Shown: positions 45,660 to 54,578, numbered from the stretch's first letter. The stretch is DNA of 64,000 bases from an uncultured Campylobacterales bacterium (GCA_903892995.1 CAITKP010000037.1:62001-126000), one strand, 5' to 3'. Numbers and translations: made by a program. The notes: generated from the letters alone by a model not told the origin.

Positions 45660-46916
45660 GGACAAACCATTACTGAAAAAATCTTCTCTAGTCATGTTGG
45701 GCATAATGTTTACGCTGGCGAAATAATCCGCTGTGACATCGATATGGTCATTGGAAATGACATCACAACTCCTATTTCTATCAAAGCTTTTGAAGATTCA
45801 GGCGCTACAAAACTTGCAAATCCAGATGGATTTTCAATCGTTTTAGATCACTTTATTCCAGCAAAAGATATCGCAAGTGCAAATCAAGCACGCGTCAGCC
45901 GTGATTTTGCAAAAAAATATGATCTTAAAAACTTTTTCGATGAAAAAGATATGGGAATCGAGCACGCACTTTTACCAGAAAAGGGGCTTGTTGTTCCAGG
46001 AGATGTGATCATCGGTGCAGATAGCCATACATGTACACACGGAGCACTTGGAGCTTTTTCAACTGGTATGGGTTCAACCGACCTTGCATTTGCGATGGTA
46101 ACAGGTGGAAACTGGTTTAAAGTTCCAGAATCTATCAAAGTAGTGCTTAGTGGAAAACCTGGAAAATACACGACTGGAAAAGATATCATTTTAGAGATCA
46201 TCCGTATGATCGGTGTTGATGGCGCACTTTACCAAACTCTAGAGTTTACAGGAAGCACAATTGAGCATCTTACAATGGATGACAGATTTTCTATGTGTAA
46301 TATGGCAATCGAAGCTGGTGCAAAAAGTGGGATCGTCGCATATGATGATGTAACAAAAGAGTTTTTAAACGATAAACCACTTGCTCGCGAACCAAAAATC
46401 CACTACTCTGATGCAGATGCGACTTATGCTCAAGTTTTAGAGATCGATGTTGCGGCACTTGATCCTGTTATTGCTTATCCATTTTTACCATCAAATGGAC
46501 ATTCGGTCAATCAAGCGGTAAAAGATCAGATAAAAATTGATCAAGCCTTTATTGGAAGTTGTACAAATGGCCGTTTAAGTGATCTTAAAGTCGCTGCTGA
46601 GATTTTAGAAGGCAAAAGAGTACATCCTGATGTGCGCCTCATCGTCACTCCTGGAACACAAAGAATTTTAAGAGAAGCAACAAAACTAGGATACATCGAT
46701 ATCATCATTGATGCAGGTGGCGTTGTGAGTAATCCTACATGTGGTGCTTGTCTTGGCGGATACATGGGAATTTTGGGTGATAATGAAGTAGCAGTTTCTA
46801 CAACAAACCGTAACTTCGTAGGACGTATGGGAAGTAGAAGTTCAAAAGTTTACTTAGCGAACTCTGCAGTTGCAGCAGCTTCTGCTGTTACTGGATACAT
46901 CACTGATCCAAGATGA
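45657..46916 (+). CDS. leuC: 3-isopropylmalate dehydratase large subunit
   Basis: A 419-residue aconitase-fold subunit starting at GTG 45657. Fe-S ligands lie in GSCTNGRLSDL and NPTCGACLGG; ADSHTCTHGAL and NRNFVGRMGS are typical of the short archaeal/bacterial LeuC form. It isomerises 2- to 3-isopropylmalate with LeuD in leucine synthesis. LeuD is not adjacent in this window; the OmpA-family gene follows on its own promoter. Confidence 0.93.
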   Translation: MGQTITEKIFSSHVGHNVYAGEIIRCDIDMVIGNDITTPISIKAFEDSGATKLANPDGFSIVLDHFIPAKDIASANQARVSRDFAKKYDLKNFFDEKDMGIEHALLPEKGLVVPGDVIIGADSHTCTHGALGAFSTGMGSTDLAFAMVTGGNWFKVPESIKVVLSGKPGKYTTGKDIILEIIRMIGVDGALYQTLEFTGSTIEHLTMDDRFSMCNMAIEAGAKSGIVAYDDVTKEFLNDKPLAREPKIHYSDADATYAQVLEIDVAALDPVIAYPFLPSNGHSVNQAVKDQIKIDQAFIGSCTNGRLSDLKVAAEILEGKRVHPDVRLIVTPGTQRILREATKLGYIDIIIDAGGVVSNPTCGACLGGYMGILGDNEVAVSTTNRNFVGRMGSRSSKVYLANSAVAAASAVTGYITDPR

Positions 46917-46962
46917 TAACAGCTATTAACTGAATTCAATATTTTTTTAATTTAAAAGTGGC

Positions 46963-46968
46963 TACAAT
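46963..46968 (+). promoter_or_regulatory. -10 box of OmpA-family gene
   Basis: TACAAT in GGCTACAATTTCG lies 29 bases before the ATG (46997), with CAAGGAAA as ribosome site. Sequence-based call; it matches the TACAAT/TATAAT-TTCG pattern of other promoters here. Confidence 0.5.
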
Positions 46969-46996
46969 TTCGAAACTTTTTACAAGGAAAAAAATA

Positions 46997-48097
46997 ATGA
47001 AAAAAACATTACTCGTTTCTGCACTTTTAGCATCATCTTTGCTACTTGCACAGGACTACAACTATGAAGTAACACCATTGGTTGGTTACAACATTTCAGA
47101 AGGAAATTTGAACCTTAAAAACCACTCTATTTTAGGTGGTGAACTTCAATTTAACAATTTAGGTATGCCTGTGAGTCCTGAACTTTCTGTTCTTTACTCA
47201 AATGCTGATTTTGATCCAAGCATGGGTAGTACAAATATCTATCGTATCGCTTTAAATGGTGTTTATGAATACAAAAAAATAGCATTTTTAACTCCATTTG
47301 CAAAAGCTGGTCTTGGATACGAGACTATGAGTGAACATCAAAAAGATGCAACAGGTAATGAAGACTCTCCATTTGTTGATGCTGGTCTTGGTGTAAAAAT
47401 GCCAATTACAAAACATATTGCTTTAAAACTTGAAGCAGTTTATATGCTTAAAAACAATGACAACAGATGGGATAACAACTTAGCAGCACTTGCTGGTATC
47501 AATATCGCATTTGGTGAACATGCAAAAGCGGTTGTTGAGAGCAAACCAGTTGAAGTTGTAGCTCCAGTAGCAAAACCTGCACCTGTTGCTCAAGAAGTAG
47601 TAGCTCCAGCACCTGTTGCTCAAGAAGAAGTTGTTGTAGCAGCTGCATCAAATACAGTTGCAGTAATTGATGGTGATGATGACCAAGATGGTGTAAAAAA
47701 CTCTATTGACAAATGTCCTACAACTCCAAAAGGTGCTAAAGTAAACACTGATGGTTGTCAAGAGATCGTTAACTTACATGTAAACTTTGAAACAAACTCT
47801 TACAAAATCGATAAAAAATCTGACGTAAACATTGAAGCATTTGCTGCATTTATGAAATTAAATCCAGAATACACAACAGAGATTACAGGACATACTGACA
47901 ATGTTGGAAAACCTGCGAAAAATCTTGCTCTTTCTGCAAAACGTGCAGATATCGTTAAAGCTGCTTTAGTAAAACAAGGCGTTGAAGCTTCAAGAATCAA
48001 AACTGCTGGAATGGGTCAAACTACTCCAGTTGCATCAAACAAAACAGCTCAAGGCCGCTCTGAAAATAGACGTATAGAAGCAAAACTTATCAAATAA
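46997..48097 (+). CDS. OmpA-family outer membrane protein
   Basis: About 366 residues from ATG 46997. Parts in order: signal peptide (to LLAQ), 8-strand barrel (about 20-175), a Pro/Ala/Val-rich linker (APVAQEVVAPAPVAQEE), a thrombospondin-3-like Ca-binding repeat (DGDDDQDGVKNSIDKCP) and the C-terminal OmpA peptidoglycan-binding domain (TGHTDNVGKPAKNLALSAKR). It is the Campylobacterota major OmpA/F18-like layout. It overlaps the mobA ATG at its stop. A palindrome at 47774-47783 encodes L-H-V. Confidence 0.9.
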   Translation: MKKTLLVSALLASSLLLAQDYNYEVTPLVGYNISEGNLNLKNHSILGGELQFNNLGMPVSPELSVLYSNADFDPSMGSTNIYRIALNGVYEYKKIAFLTPFAKAGLGYETMSEHQKDATGNEDSPFVDAGLGVKMPITKHIALKLEAVYMLKNNDNRWDNNLAALAGINIAFGEHAKAVVESKPVEVVAPVAKPAPVAQEVVAPAPVAQEEVVVAAASNTVAVIDGDDDQDGVKNSIDKCPTTPKGAKVNTDGCQEIVNLHVNFETNSYKIDKKSDVNIEAFAAFMKLNPEYTTEITGHTDNVGKPAKNLALSAKRADIVKAALVKQGVEASRIKTAGMGQTTPVASNKTAQGRSENRRIEAKLIK

Positions 48098-48726
48098 TGA
48101 TAACTACTCCATGCGTTATCTTTGCTGGCGGGAAAAGCTCCCGCATGGGCGAAGATAAAGCCCTTCTTCCTTTTGGCGACAAGCCAACTCTCATAGAGTT
48201 TCAATATGAACGCTTAAAAAAAATATTTCAAACTGTTTACATTTCAGGCAAAGATGCCAAGAAATTTCATTTTCTCAAAGAGGATGAAAAAGAAAACTTT
48301 ATCGAAGATATAAAAACTCAAAATATTTATGCCCCGACAACAGGATTTATTTCAGTTTTTGATGCCTTACATGTAAGGTTTTCCTCAAGGATTAATGAGA
48401 TATTTGTTTTAAGCGTTGATACTCCATTCATCGCAGAAGAGGAGATTTTGAAACTTTTTACTCACAAAGATGAACCCTTTGATGCCATCATTGCCAAGAC
48501 TCCACAAGGCATACATCCAATGTGTGGAATTTATAAAAAAGGCTTACATGTAAGCTTTAAAAAGATGTTGCAAGACAATGAGCATAAACTCACAAAACTT
48601 TTACGAGACTCAAATACTCTTTTTATTGAATTTGAAGATGAAAATAACTTTCTCAATCTCAATCATAAAGAGGAGTATCAAAAAGCTCTTTTACGCCTTC
48701 AACAAGATCGTAAAGTTAACGAATAA
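48097..48726 (+). CDS. mobA: Molybdenum cofactor guanylyltransferase
   Basis: A 209-residue nucleotidyltransferase with the GTP-binding FAGGKSSRMGEDKALLPFG and the metal-site SVDTPF. MobA adds GMP to Mo-molybdopterin. The SUOX-type enzyme SoxC does not need the dinucleotide, so its clients are DMSO-reductase-family enzymes elsewhere. Two perfect palindromes (48367, 48544) encode L-H-V twice within 60 residues. Confidence 0.9.
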   Translation: MITTPCVIFAGGKSSRMGEDKALLPFGDKPTLIEFQYERLKKIFQTVYISGKDAKKFHFLKEDEKENFIEDIKTQNIYAPTTGFISVFDALHVRFSSRINEIFVLSVDTPFIAEEEILKLFTHKDEPFDAIIAKTPQGIHPMCGIYKKGLHVSFKKMLQDNEHKLTKLLRDSNTLFIEFEDENNFLNLNHKEEYQKALLRLQQDRKVNE

Positions 48727-48742
48727 TCTATCTTAGTTTTTG

Positions 48743-48748
48743 TATAAT
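48743..48748 (+). promoter_or_regulatory. moaC -10 box
   Basis: TATAAT at 48743-48748, 38 bases before the moaC ATG, with AAAGAGAG as ribosome site. Motif-based. Confidence 0.45.
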
Positions 48749-48786
48749 CAAGCCATTGTATTTACTATTTAACTAAAGAGAGTTTT

Positions 48787-49260
48787 ATGAACTTAACACA
48801 CCTAGATGAGAAAGACAGACCAAAGATGGTCGATGTCTCCGATAAAAATCAAACAACAAGAATCGCCGTTGCAAGTGGTATCATAGAGATGAGCCAAGAT
48901 GCATATGACGCAATCGTGAGTGAAAAAACAAAAAAAGGTCCCGTACTTCAAACAGCTGTCATTGCTGCAATCATGGGAACAAAAAAGACAAGCGAACTCA
49001 TCCCGATGTGCCACCCTCTCAATCTCAGCGGAATTAACTGTGATGTAGAAGAACTGAGTGAACTTCCAGGATTTAAACTGATCCTCACTGCAAAGCTCAC
49101 AGGCCAAACAGGCGTTGAGATGGAAGCACTAACAGGCGTTAGCATCGGTCTTTTAACGATCTATGATATGGTAAAAGCGATAGATAAAGGGATGGTCATA
49201 CGCAATGTGCAACTCGAATCAAAAGAGGGAGGAAAAAGTGGAAATTTTAAACGAAACTAA
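48787..49260 (+). CDS. moaC: Cyclic pyranopterin monophosphate synthase
   Basis: A 157-residue enzyme that, after MoaA, forms the pyranopterin ring of molybdenum cofactor. It shows [46 protein letters not shown] and [20 protein letters not shown] with the conserved catalytic Asp and Lys. The end overlaps the DUF493 gene by 23 bases. Confidence 0.95.
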   Translation: MNLTHLDEKDRPKMVDVSDKNQTTRIAVASGIIEMSQDAYDAIVSEKTKKGPVLQTAVIAAIMGTKKTSELIPMCHPLNLSGINCDVEELSELPGFKLILTAKLTGQTGVEMEALTGVSIGLLTIYDMVKAIDKGMVIRNVQLESKEGGKSGNFKRN

Positions 49261-49507
49261 GGAAAAATTGGTTTTAGAATACCCGTGTAGCTGGTCTTAT
49301 AAAGTAATCGGTCATCATAAAGATGAAATTCATCTTGCAGTAAAAGAGGTAATCTTAGAAAAACCCCACACACTCAAACTCTCTAATGCAAGTAAAAATG
49401 GCAAGTATGTAAGTATGAATCTCGATCTCGTCATCACAAATGAGGATGAAAGAACATTTATCTACGAAGCATTAAAGAGTCATCAAAATATAAAAATGGT
49501 TTTATAA
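49238..49507 (+). CDS. DUF493 family protein (YbeD-like)
   Basis: About 89 residues from GTG 49238, inside the moaC end, with GAGGGAGG ideally placed; an earlier frame start has no ribosome site. The fold-typical [11 protein letters not shown] opening and the ACT-like alpha/beta layout match DUF493/YbeD. Members may bind small molecules as regulators; the function is unknown here. Confidence 0.8.
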   Translation: MEILNETKEKLVLEYPCSWSYKVIGHHKDEIHLAVKEVILEKPHTLKLSNASKNGKYVSMNLDLVITNEDERTFIYEALKSHQNIKMVL

Positions 49508-49517
49508 AGGATTTGTT

Positions 49518-50576
49518 ATGAATATAGAACAGTTTGAAAGAGATATTAAAAATAGCTACAAAAATATTGAGTCTAACTCTGTTGCAGAAAAAATCGAGCA
49601 GCTTTTAACTCATATTTCCAATGAATGGAATATAGACCCTAAAAAGCTCTCCTTGCATGAACTCAAAATTGTAACAGCAACAATCATTGATAATGAAACT
49701 TTAGCCTTACATGATGAAGTAGAAGAGCTTTTAGCAAAAAAAGAGCAGATTCAAAGACGTATCGAGAAAACATCTCATGAACTTCAAGATAGTAAATATA
49801 CACTTTTTGATACGATAGAAGCATCTTTAAGTGATGCTCCCAAAGAAACTATCTCAAAACTTCATCAGATCAAACTCCAATCGGTCGACCTTTTTGATAT
49901 GCTCAACGAAATGGTAGAATCAGCAATCATTACAGCTTTAGAAAAGACAGATGAAGATATAGAAGAAACAACTACTGAACTCATAAAAGAGTTGACATAT
50001 GAAACTATCAATGAGGGACCACTCAATAGTATCAGAATCAGACAGATCTTATTTAACATCCTACAAACAGCTGTAAATGTGGCTGAAGCAACGCCAAATC
50101 AAGCCCACTTTATTCTTGAATCAACAATGAAAGGTACAAAAGCAGGTTTAATCAAATCGATCTCAAAATTCCAGCAACAGCTTCTATATATGCCAGATGA
50201 GATCAAAGTGATACTTCTTAGTGATTATGAACATACTTTTGATGAGCTGATCCATACAGATGTTATTTTTACACAGGTTGTAAATAAAGTCTCTCTTTCC
50301 AATTCTACTCAGACAAAAAATCTCCTTGATGAGATTTCAAATAGTATGCAATATGATCTAGAAGAGCTTGTACATATATCCAAAGAAACAGTAGCAATTA
50401 TGAAAGATAAATTTAAATCCATCAAAAAAGACGCTATGTTAAAAGGCTCTAAAGTCTTAAAATCTAAAAAAGCTCAAGAAGCAAAAAGAATGGGGACTCA
50501 AGCATGGGGAGTTGCCAGATCTGCTGTGAGTAATGCTATAAAATCAGCTAAAAATGCGATTGATAAAAAGGAATAG
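49518..50576 (+). CDS. Unrecognised 352-residue helical protein
   Basis: A highly charged, nearly all-helical protein with no signal peptide. It has coiled-coil segments (DEVEELLAKKEQIQRRIEKT), an acidic centre (KTDEDIEETTTELIKE) and a basic amphipathic C-terminus (AQEAKRMGTQAWGVARSAVS) that could touch membranes or DNA. Its stop is 4 bases from the next small gene. I do not recognise the family. It contains no palindrome copy. Confidence 0.65.
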   Translation: MNIEQFERDIKNSYKNIESNSVAEKIEQLLTHISNEWNIDPKKLSLHELKIVTATIIDNETLALHDEVEELLAKKEQIQRRIEKTSHELQDSKYTLFDTIEASLSDAPKETISKLHQIKLQSVDLFDMLNEMVESAIITALEKTDEDIEETTTELIKELTYETINEGPLNSIRIRQILFNILQTAVNVAEATPNQAHFILESTMKGTKAGLIKSISKFQQQLLYMPDEIKVILLSDYEHTFDELIHTDVIFTQVVNKVSLSNSTQTKNLLDEISNSMQYDLEELVHISKETVAIMKDKFKSIKKDAMLKGSKVLKSKKAQEAKRMGTQAWGVARSAVSNAIKSAKNAIDKKE

Positions 50577-50580
50577 CCCT

Positions 50581-50745
50581 ATGGAGGAAACAAAACAGAG
50601 TAAATTTCAAGAGCAAATGAGTGAAAAACTAAAAAATGAGCTCAAAAAATATCAAGAAAATCAACAACTCTTCACAGCATATATAAAAACAATGGATGAA
50701 ATCGATACATGGTTACAAAGTGGAGTAAAAAATGAAAATTGTTAA
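50581..50745 (+). CDS. Putative antitoxin-like small protein
   Basis: 54 residues from ATG 50581 (a longer frame lacks a ribosome site). It is helical and charged (QEQMSEKLKNELKKYQENQQ), ending DTWLQSGVKNENC. It overlaps the next gene by 14 bases, the usual antitoxin-toxin arrangement. The size and composition suit an antitoxin C-terminal neutralising helix, but no DNA-binding motif is visible. Confidence 0.5.
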   Translation: MEETKQSKFQEQMSEKLKNELKKYQENQQLFTAYIKTMDEIDTWLQSGVKNENC

Positions 50746-51016
50746 TTCACCACTCTATACAGAACAATTAAAATTGATACTTTTGAATGATTTTCAAGGA
50801 GATATCAAAGCTGCAAAAAGTTTTAAACTCTATCTTGATACTATCATCTTAAATATGCCAACAAAAGTGAAAAAGTACAAAAAATCACTCTATTTCAATG
50901 ATGAAAACATCAAAGATATAGAACATCAGGGCTTTACTATACCCTTTTATTATGATCTTATAAATGACACTTATGTAGTTCTAGGAATTATAAGTAATAC
51001 AAATTACAACTTATAA
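50732..51016 (+). CDS. RelE/ParE-like toxin candidate
   Basis: 94 residues with the ParE/RelE secondary-structure pattern: N-terminal strand and two helices (YTEQLKLILL, DIKAAKSFKLYLDTII), then strands with VKKYKKSLYF and the closing IPFYYDLINDTYVVLGI. Family members block gyrase or cleave ribosome-bound mRNA. The usual catalytic residues are not clear enough to choose. It is paired with the 54-residue gene. A hairpin follows at 51023-51044. Confidence 0.6.
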   Translation: MKIVNSPLYTEQLKLILLNDFQGDIKAAKSFKLYLDTIILNMPTKVKKYKKSLYFNDENIKDIEHQGFTIPFYYDLINDTYVVLGIISNTNYNL

Positions 51017-51022
51017 AAAAAC

Positions 51023-51060
51023 TTAAGCTTCATCTCAAGCTTGAAAGATTCGTTTTTTTT
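51023..51060 (+). terminator. Probable terminator after toxin gene
   Basis: TTAAGCTT (51023-51030) pairs with AAGCTTGA (51037-51044), one G-T pair, loop of 6. A run of eight T's is at 51053-51060. The 8-base gap before the T-run makes it weaker than textbook examples. Confidence 0.5.
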
Positions 51061-51137
51061 ATGTGTTGATTTGTAACAGCGGGCTTTTGAATGAAGCAAA
51101 ATATTCATATAAATATCCAAATTATAGTATCATTTCG

Positions 51138-51197
51138 TGTGATATAATTGTGATATTTACAAAACTGTTACATAATAATGTAATAATGTAATAATGT
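51138..51197 (+). promoter_or_regulatory. soxC upstream region: promoter and direct repeats
   Basis: TATAAT at 51143-51148 is a -10 candidate about 140 bases before soxC. It is embedded in two direct copies of TGTGATAT (51138-51145 and 51149-51156) spaced 11 bases, one helical turn. Just downstream are three perfect tandem copies of AATAATGT (51174-51197). Both sets could bind regulators of thiosulfate oxidation. Confidence 0.5.
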
Positions 51198-51286
51198 TGT
51201 GTGTAAAACTATTGGTTTAACTGATTTGTGTAACCACTGAGAACTGCATATTAGTTATATCTATACAAGCTTATAAAGGAAGAAAA

Positions 51287-52615
51287 ATGAACGATAATAA
51301 TTCTCAAAAAAATCTACAATCTTCATCTAATGATACACAAAACACATTAGCAAGAAGAGATTTTTTTAGAAAATCTGCAGCTTTGTCTGCTACTGCATTA
51401 GCTGGTACTAGTATTTTTGCTGGCACTCAAGCAATGGCTGATGATCCAGCTATAGTTAACAATGTACCATGGGGAATAAAATTTGGTGATCCTGTTACTA
51501 AAAATCTTTATGGTATGCCATCAGAATATGAGCATAACAATACAAGAAGAAATGCTGAACTTCTTTCATCTGGTAACTGGTATGCTTCAATTGCAATGTG
51601 TCCTATCCAAGAATCAGAGGGAATCATCACTCCAAATGGTCTCTTTTTCTCAAGAGCACATGGTGGAATCGCACAAGTTGATCCAAATCAATTTCGTTTG
51701 ATGATCCATGGTTTGGTAGAAAAACCTATTGTACTTACACTTGATCAACTAAAACGTTATCCAAGTGAAACTCGTATCCACTTTATCGAATGTCCTGCAA
51801 ATGGCGGTCCTGAGTGGAGAGGTCCACAGTTTAACTCTGTTCAATTTGCAAAAGGGATGATGAGTTGTGCACAATGGACTGGTGTTTACATCAAAACAAT
51901 CCTTAAAGACTTAGGTCTTAAACCAAATGCAAGATGGATGCTAGCTGAGGGTTCAGATAACTCAGAAATGGGTAGAACAGTGCCAATCGATAAAGTTCTT
52001 GATGATGCCATGATCGTATGGGGACAAAATGGTGAAGCTCTTCGTCCTGAACAAGGCTATCCAGTACGTCTTTTACTTCCAGGCTGGGAAGGGAACCTAT
52101 GTGTTAAATGGCTAAAACGTCTTGAGTTTTCAGATGAGCCATTCTATGCAAAAGAGGAAACAGCAAAATATACTGCTCTAAAACCAGATGGAACGGCAGT
52201 ACAACACTTTTATGTAAATGAAGTAAACTCAATCATCACTTCTCCATGTCCTGAAAAACCATGGACTGACCTTAAAAAAGGTGACCTAGTAGAGATCGAA
52301 GGTCTTGCATGGAGTGGAAATGGTACTATCACAGGCGTTGATATCACTTTTGATGGTGGAAGAAATTGGACTGAAGCATCACTAAAAGGTCTTGTATTGC
52401 CAAAAGCATGGACAAGATTTAGCTTTATGTATAAATATGAAGGCAAACCACTTATTATCGGAAGTCGTGCTATGGATGATGCTGGACGTATGCAACCTAC
52501 AATTGATGAAGAAGTAGCTGTTATGGGTATTGAATCAGTATACCATAGAAATAGTGTCGCTACATGGGAAGTAACAGCAAATGGGGAGGTAAATAATGTT
52601 CAAGTTAGATCGTAA
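51287..52615 (+). CDS. soxC: Sulfur dehydrogenase molybdenum subunit SoxC
   Basis: A 442-residue protein with a Tat signal (ARRDFFRKSAALSATALAG) for export of the folded molybdoenzyme. The SUOX-type Moco domain has the cofactor Cys in FIECPANGGPEW and continues with the dimerisation domain (WSGNGTITGVDITFDGG). With SoxD it oxidises the sulfane of SoxY-bound cysteine persulfide, releasing six electrons. It overlaps soxD by 20 bases. The moa/moe genes in this window would supply its cofactor. Confidence 0.94.
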   Translation: MNDNNSQKNLQSSSNDTQNTLARRDFFRKSAALSATALAGTSIFAGTQAMADDPAIVNNVPWGIKFGDPVTKNLYGMPSEYEHNNTRRNAELLSSGNWYASIAMCPIQESEGIITPNGLFFSRAHGGIAQVDPNQFRLMIHGLVEKPIVLTLDQLKRYPSETRIHFIECPANGGPEWRGPQFNSVQFAKGMMSCAQWTGVYIKTILKDLGLKPNARWMLAEGSDNSEMGRTVPIDKVLDDAMIVWGQNGEALRPEQGYPVRLLLPGWEGNLCVKWLKRLEFSDEPFYAKEETAKYTALKPDGTAVQHFYVNEVNSIITSPCPEKPWTDLKKGDLVEIEGLAWSGNGTITGVDITFDGGRNWTEASLKGLVLPKAWTRFSFMYKYEGKPLIIGSRAMDDAGRMQPTIDEEVAVMGIESVYHRNSVATWEVTANGEVNNVQVRS

Positions 52616-53753
52616 ATCATTAGTATCAATTTCAATAATTACGGCAGTTTTAGTTGGATTTACAGCTCAGGCGGATACTACAAGTGCTACATCAAAAACA
52701 TATACTAGTGGTCCAAACAAAGGAAAACTAGTTATCGATGGTGGTGTGACTTATCCTGTTAAAAATAATAAGACATCATCTTACTATGTAAATAGTGATG
52801 CACAAAAAGGTGGTTACTCTTATGGACGTACTCCAACTCCAACCGAGTTAGAAGCATGGTCTAGATCTGTAACACCTAAAACTCCACCGCCAGAAGGACA
52901 TGGAACAGTGTCTGATGGTAGTGAGCTTTACGATTCAAAATGTGCTATGTGTCATGGTGACTTTGGTTCAGGTGGTAGTGGATATCCATCTCTTGCTAAG
53001 GGAAATGCTTATGATGGTGTAAAATCTCTTAAAAACCAAAGAACAAGTGATACAGCTGATGGTCCAAATCGTGTTTTTGGAACATACTGGCCACAAGCGA
53101 GTACTTTATGGTGGTATATCAAAGAGGGTATGCCTCATCCAGCTCCAAAAAGTTTAACTGACGATCAAGTATATGCACTTGTTGCTTATATTCTAAATAT
53201 CAATGAAATGAAAATCGATGGTGAAGTAGTTGGTGATAGTTATGATTTAGATAGAGCAAAGTTCTTAAAAATTGTAATGCCAAACAAAGATGGTTTTGTT
53301 CCTAAAATTGATGGTCCAAAAGGCCTTGATAATACAAGAGCATTTTTCAATAATCCTAAAAATATCGGTGCAAAAACATCTAAAGCACGTTGTATGAACA
53401 ACTGTATTAAAGGTGAAACTAAAGTAACTCGTATTAAAATTGAAACGAAAGATTTCTTACCTCCATTATCAATCGTAAGAGATTTGCCAGTTAAAGATAA
53501 AAATGCAAATAGTGGTAACGCGGCAAAAGCAACGTATGATGCTACATGTAGTATGTGTCATGGTGCCGATGGTATGGGCGCTCCTGTAGTAGGAAACAAA
53601 GCTGCATGGGAAAAAGTAACTTCTAAAGGTATGGACGCTGTGTATCATAATGCGATAAACGGTATTAACGGTATGCCTCCAAAAGGTGGAACAGATCTAG
53701 CAGATACTGATCTTAAAGCTGTTGTTGACTATATGATCAGCTTAAGTAAATAA
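52596..53753 (+). CDS. soxD: Diheme cytochrome c subunit SoxD
   Basis: A 385-residue periplasmic protein with a signal peptide (to TAQA) and two CxxCH heme sites: CAMCH near residue 116 and CSMCH near 317. Distal Met ligands are plausible in WYIKEGMPHP and INGMPPKGG. It accepts electrons from SoxC and passes them to cytochrome c. The second heme Cys codons lie on a CTACATGTAG variant of the palindrome (53542-53551). Confidence 0.92.
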   Translation: MFKLDRKSLVSISIITAVLVGFTAQADTTSATSKTYTSGPNKGKLVIDGGVTYPVKNNKTSSYYVNSDAQKGGYSYGRTPTPTELEAWSRSVTPKTPPPEGHGTVSDGSELYDSKCAMCHGDFGSGGSGYPSLAKGNAYDGVKSLKNQRTSDTADGPNRVFGTYWPQASTLWWYIKEGMPHPAPKSLTDDQVYALVAYILNINEMKIDGEVVGDSYDLDRAKFLKIVMPNKDGFVPKIDGPKGLDNTRAFFNNPKNIGAKTSKARCMNNCIKGETKVTRIKIETKDFLPPLSIVRDLPVKDKNANSGNAAKATYDATCSMCHGADGMGAPVVGNKAAWEKVTSKGMDAVYHNAINGINGMPPKGGTDLADTDLKAVVDYMISLSK

Positions 53754-53775
53754 TTTTAAAAAAAAAGGAAATAAA

Positions 53776-54228
53776 ATGCAAAGAAGAAAATTTTTAAGTT
53801 TAGGTGCACTTGCAGCAGTTGCTACAATGGTGCCAGCTCGTTTAGCTGCTGAGGATTTCAGAGCAACTAAGCCTGATGTATGGACATCTAAAGATATTAA
53901 TGATGGTATTGCTAAGTTGTATGGAAAAGTTCCAACTCCAAGTGATGCTGTTAAGCTTACAATTCCAAAAGTTGCAAGTAATGGTGGTCAGGTTCCAGTT
54001 GATATTGCAACTGATATTCCTGCAAAAACTGTTGCACTATTTCAAGATGCAAACCCTGAAAGTGCTGTAATCGTTTTTAACGTATATGAGAATAGCGTTG
54101 TAGATTACTCTATCAAAATTAAAATGAAAAAAAGTGGAACTATGACAGTTGTTGTTGAGGGACTTGATGGTAAACTCTATTCAGTTACTAAATCTATTGA
54201 TGTTGCATTAGGTGGTTGTGAAGGCTGA
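53776..54228 (+). CDS. soxY: Sulfur-carrier protein SoxY with altered C-terminal arm
   Basis: A 150-residue protein with a Tat signal (MQRRKFLSLGALAAVATM). SoxY carries sulfur intermediates on the Cys of a flexible C-terminal arm, normally GGCGG. Here the end reads GGCEG, with Glu replacing the second-last Gly; the Cys is kept. It is followed by soxZ, its obligate partner. The substitution may influence docking into partner enzymes. Confidence 0.93.
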   Translation: MQRRKFLSLGALAAVATMVPARLAAEDFRATKPDVWTSKDINDGIAKLYGKVPTPSDAVKLTIPKVASNGGQVPVDIATDIPAKTVALFQDANPESAVIVFNVYENSVVDYSIKIKMKKSGTMTVVVEGLDGKLYSVTKSIDVALGGCEG

Positions 54229-54275
54229 TTTAGCTTTTACAACAGATCAAAACAAAAAAAATAAAGGATATATTT

Positions 54276-54578
54276 ATGAAAATTAAATCAAAATTAAAAG
54301 ATGGTGTTGTTGAGACAAAAGTAATGGCTTCTCACGAAATGACGACATATGACATTGCAGAGAAAAAAACTGGTAATAGAGAAGATGCTAACTTTATTAC
54401 TCATATTACTGCGACTATCAATGGTAAAGTTGTATATGAAGCTTCAACAAGTCAGTTTCTTTCTAAAAACCCTATCTTCAAATTTAGCTTTAAAGGTGCT
54501 AAGGCTGGTGATGTACTGAACGTTTCTTGGGTTGACCGTAAAGGTAACAAAGAAGACGAGAAAGAAACAATCAAATAA
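54276..54578 (+). CDS. soxZ: Sulfur-carrier complex subunit SoxZ
   Basis: A 100-residue immunoglobulin-like protein without signal peptide, exported by association with Tat-borne SoxY. It shows VVETKVMASHEMTT and FISHI-like THITATINGKVVYEA strands and the closing NVSWVDRKGNKE typical of SoxZ. AAAGGATA lies before the ATG. Confidence 0.93.
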   Translation: MKIKSKLKDGVVETKVMASHEMTTYDIAEKKTGNREDANFITHITATINGKVVYEASTSQFLSKNPIFKFSFKGAKAGDVLNVSWVDRKGNKEDEKETIK

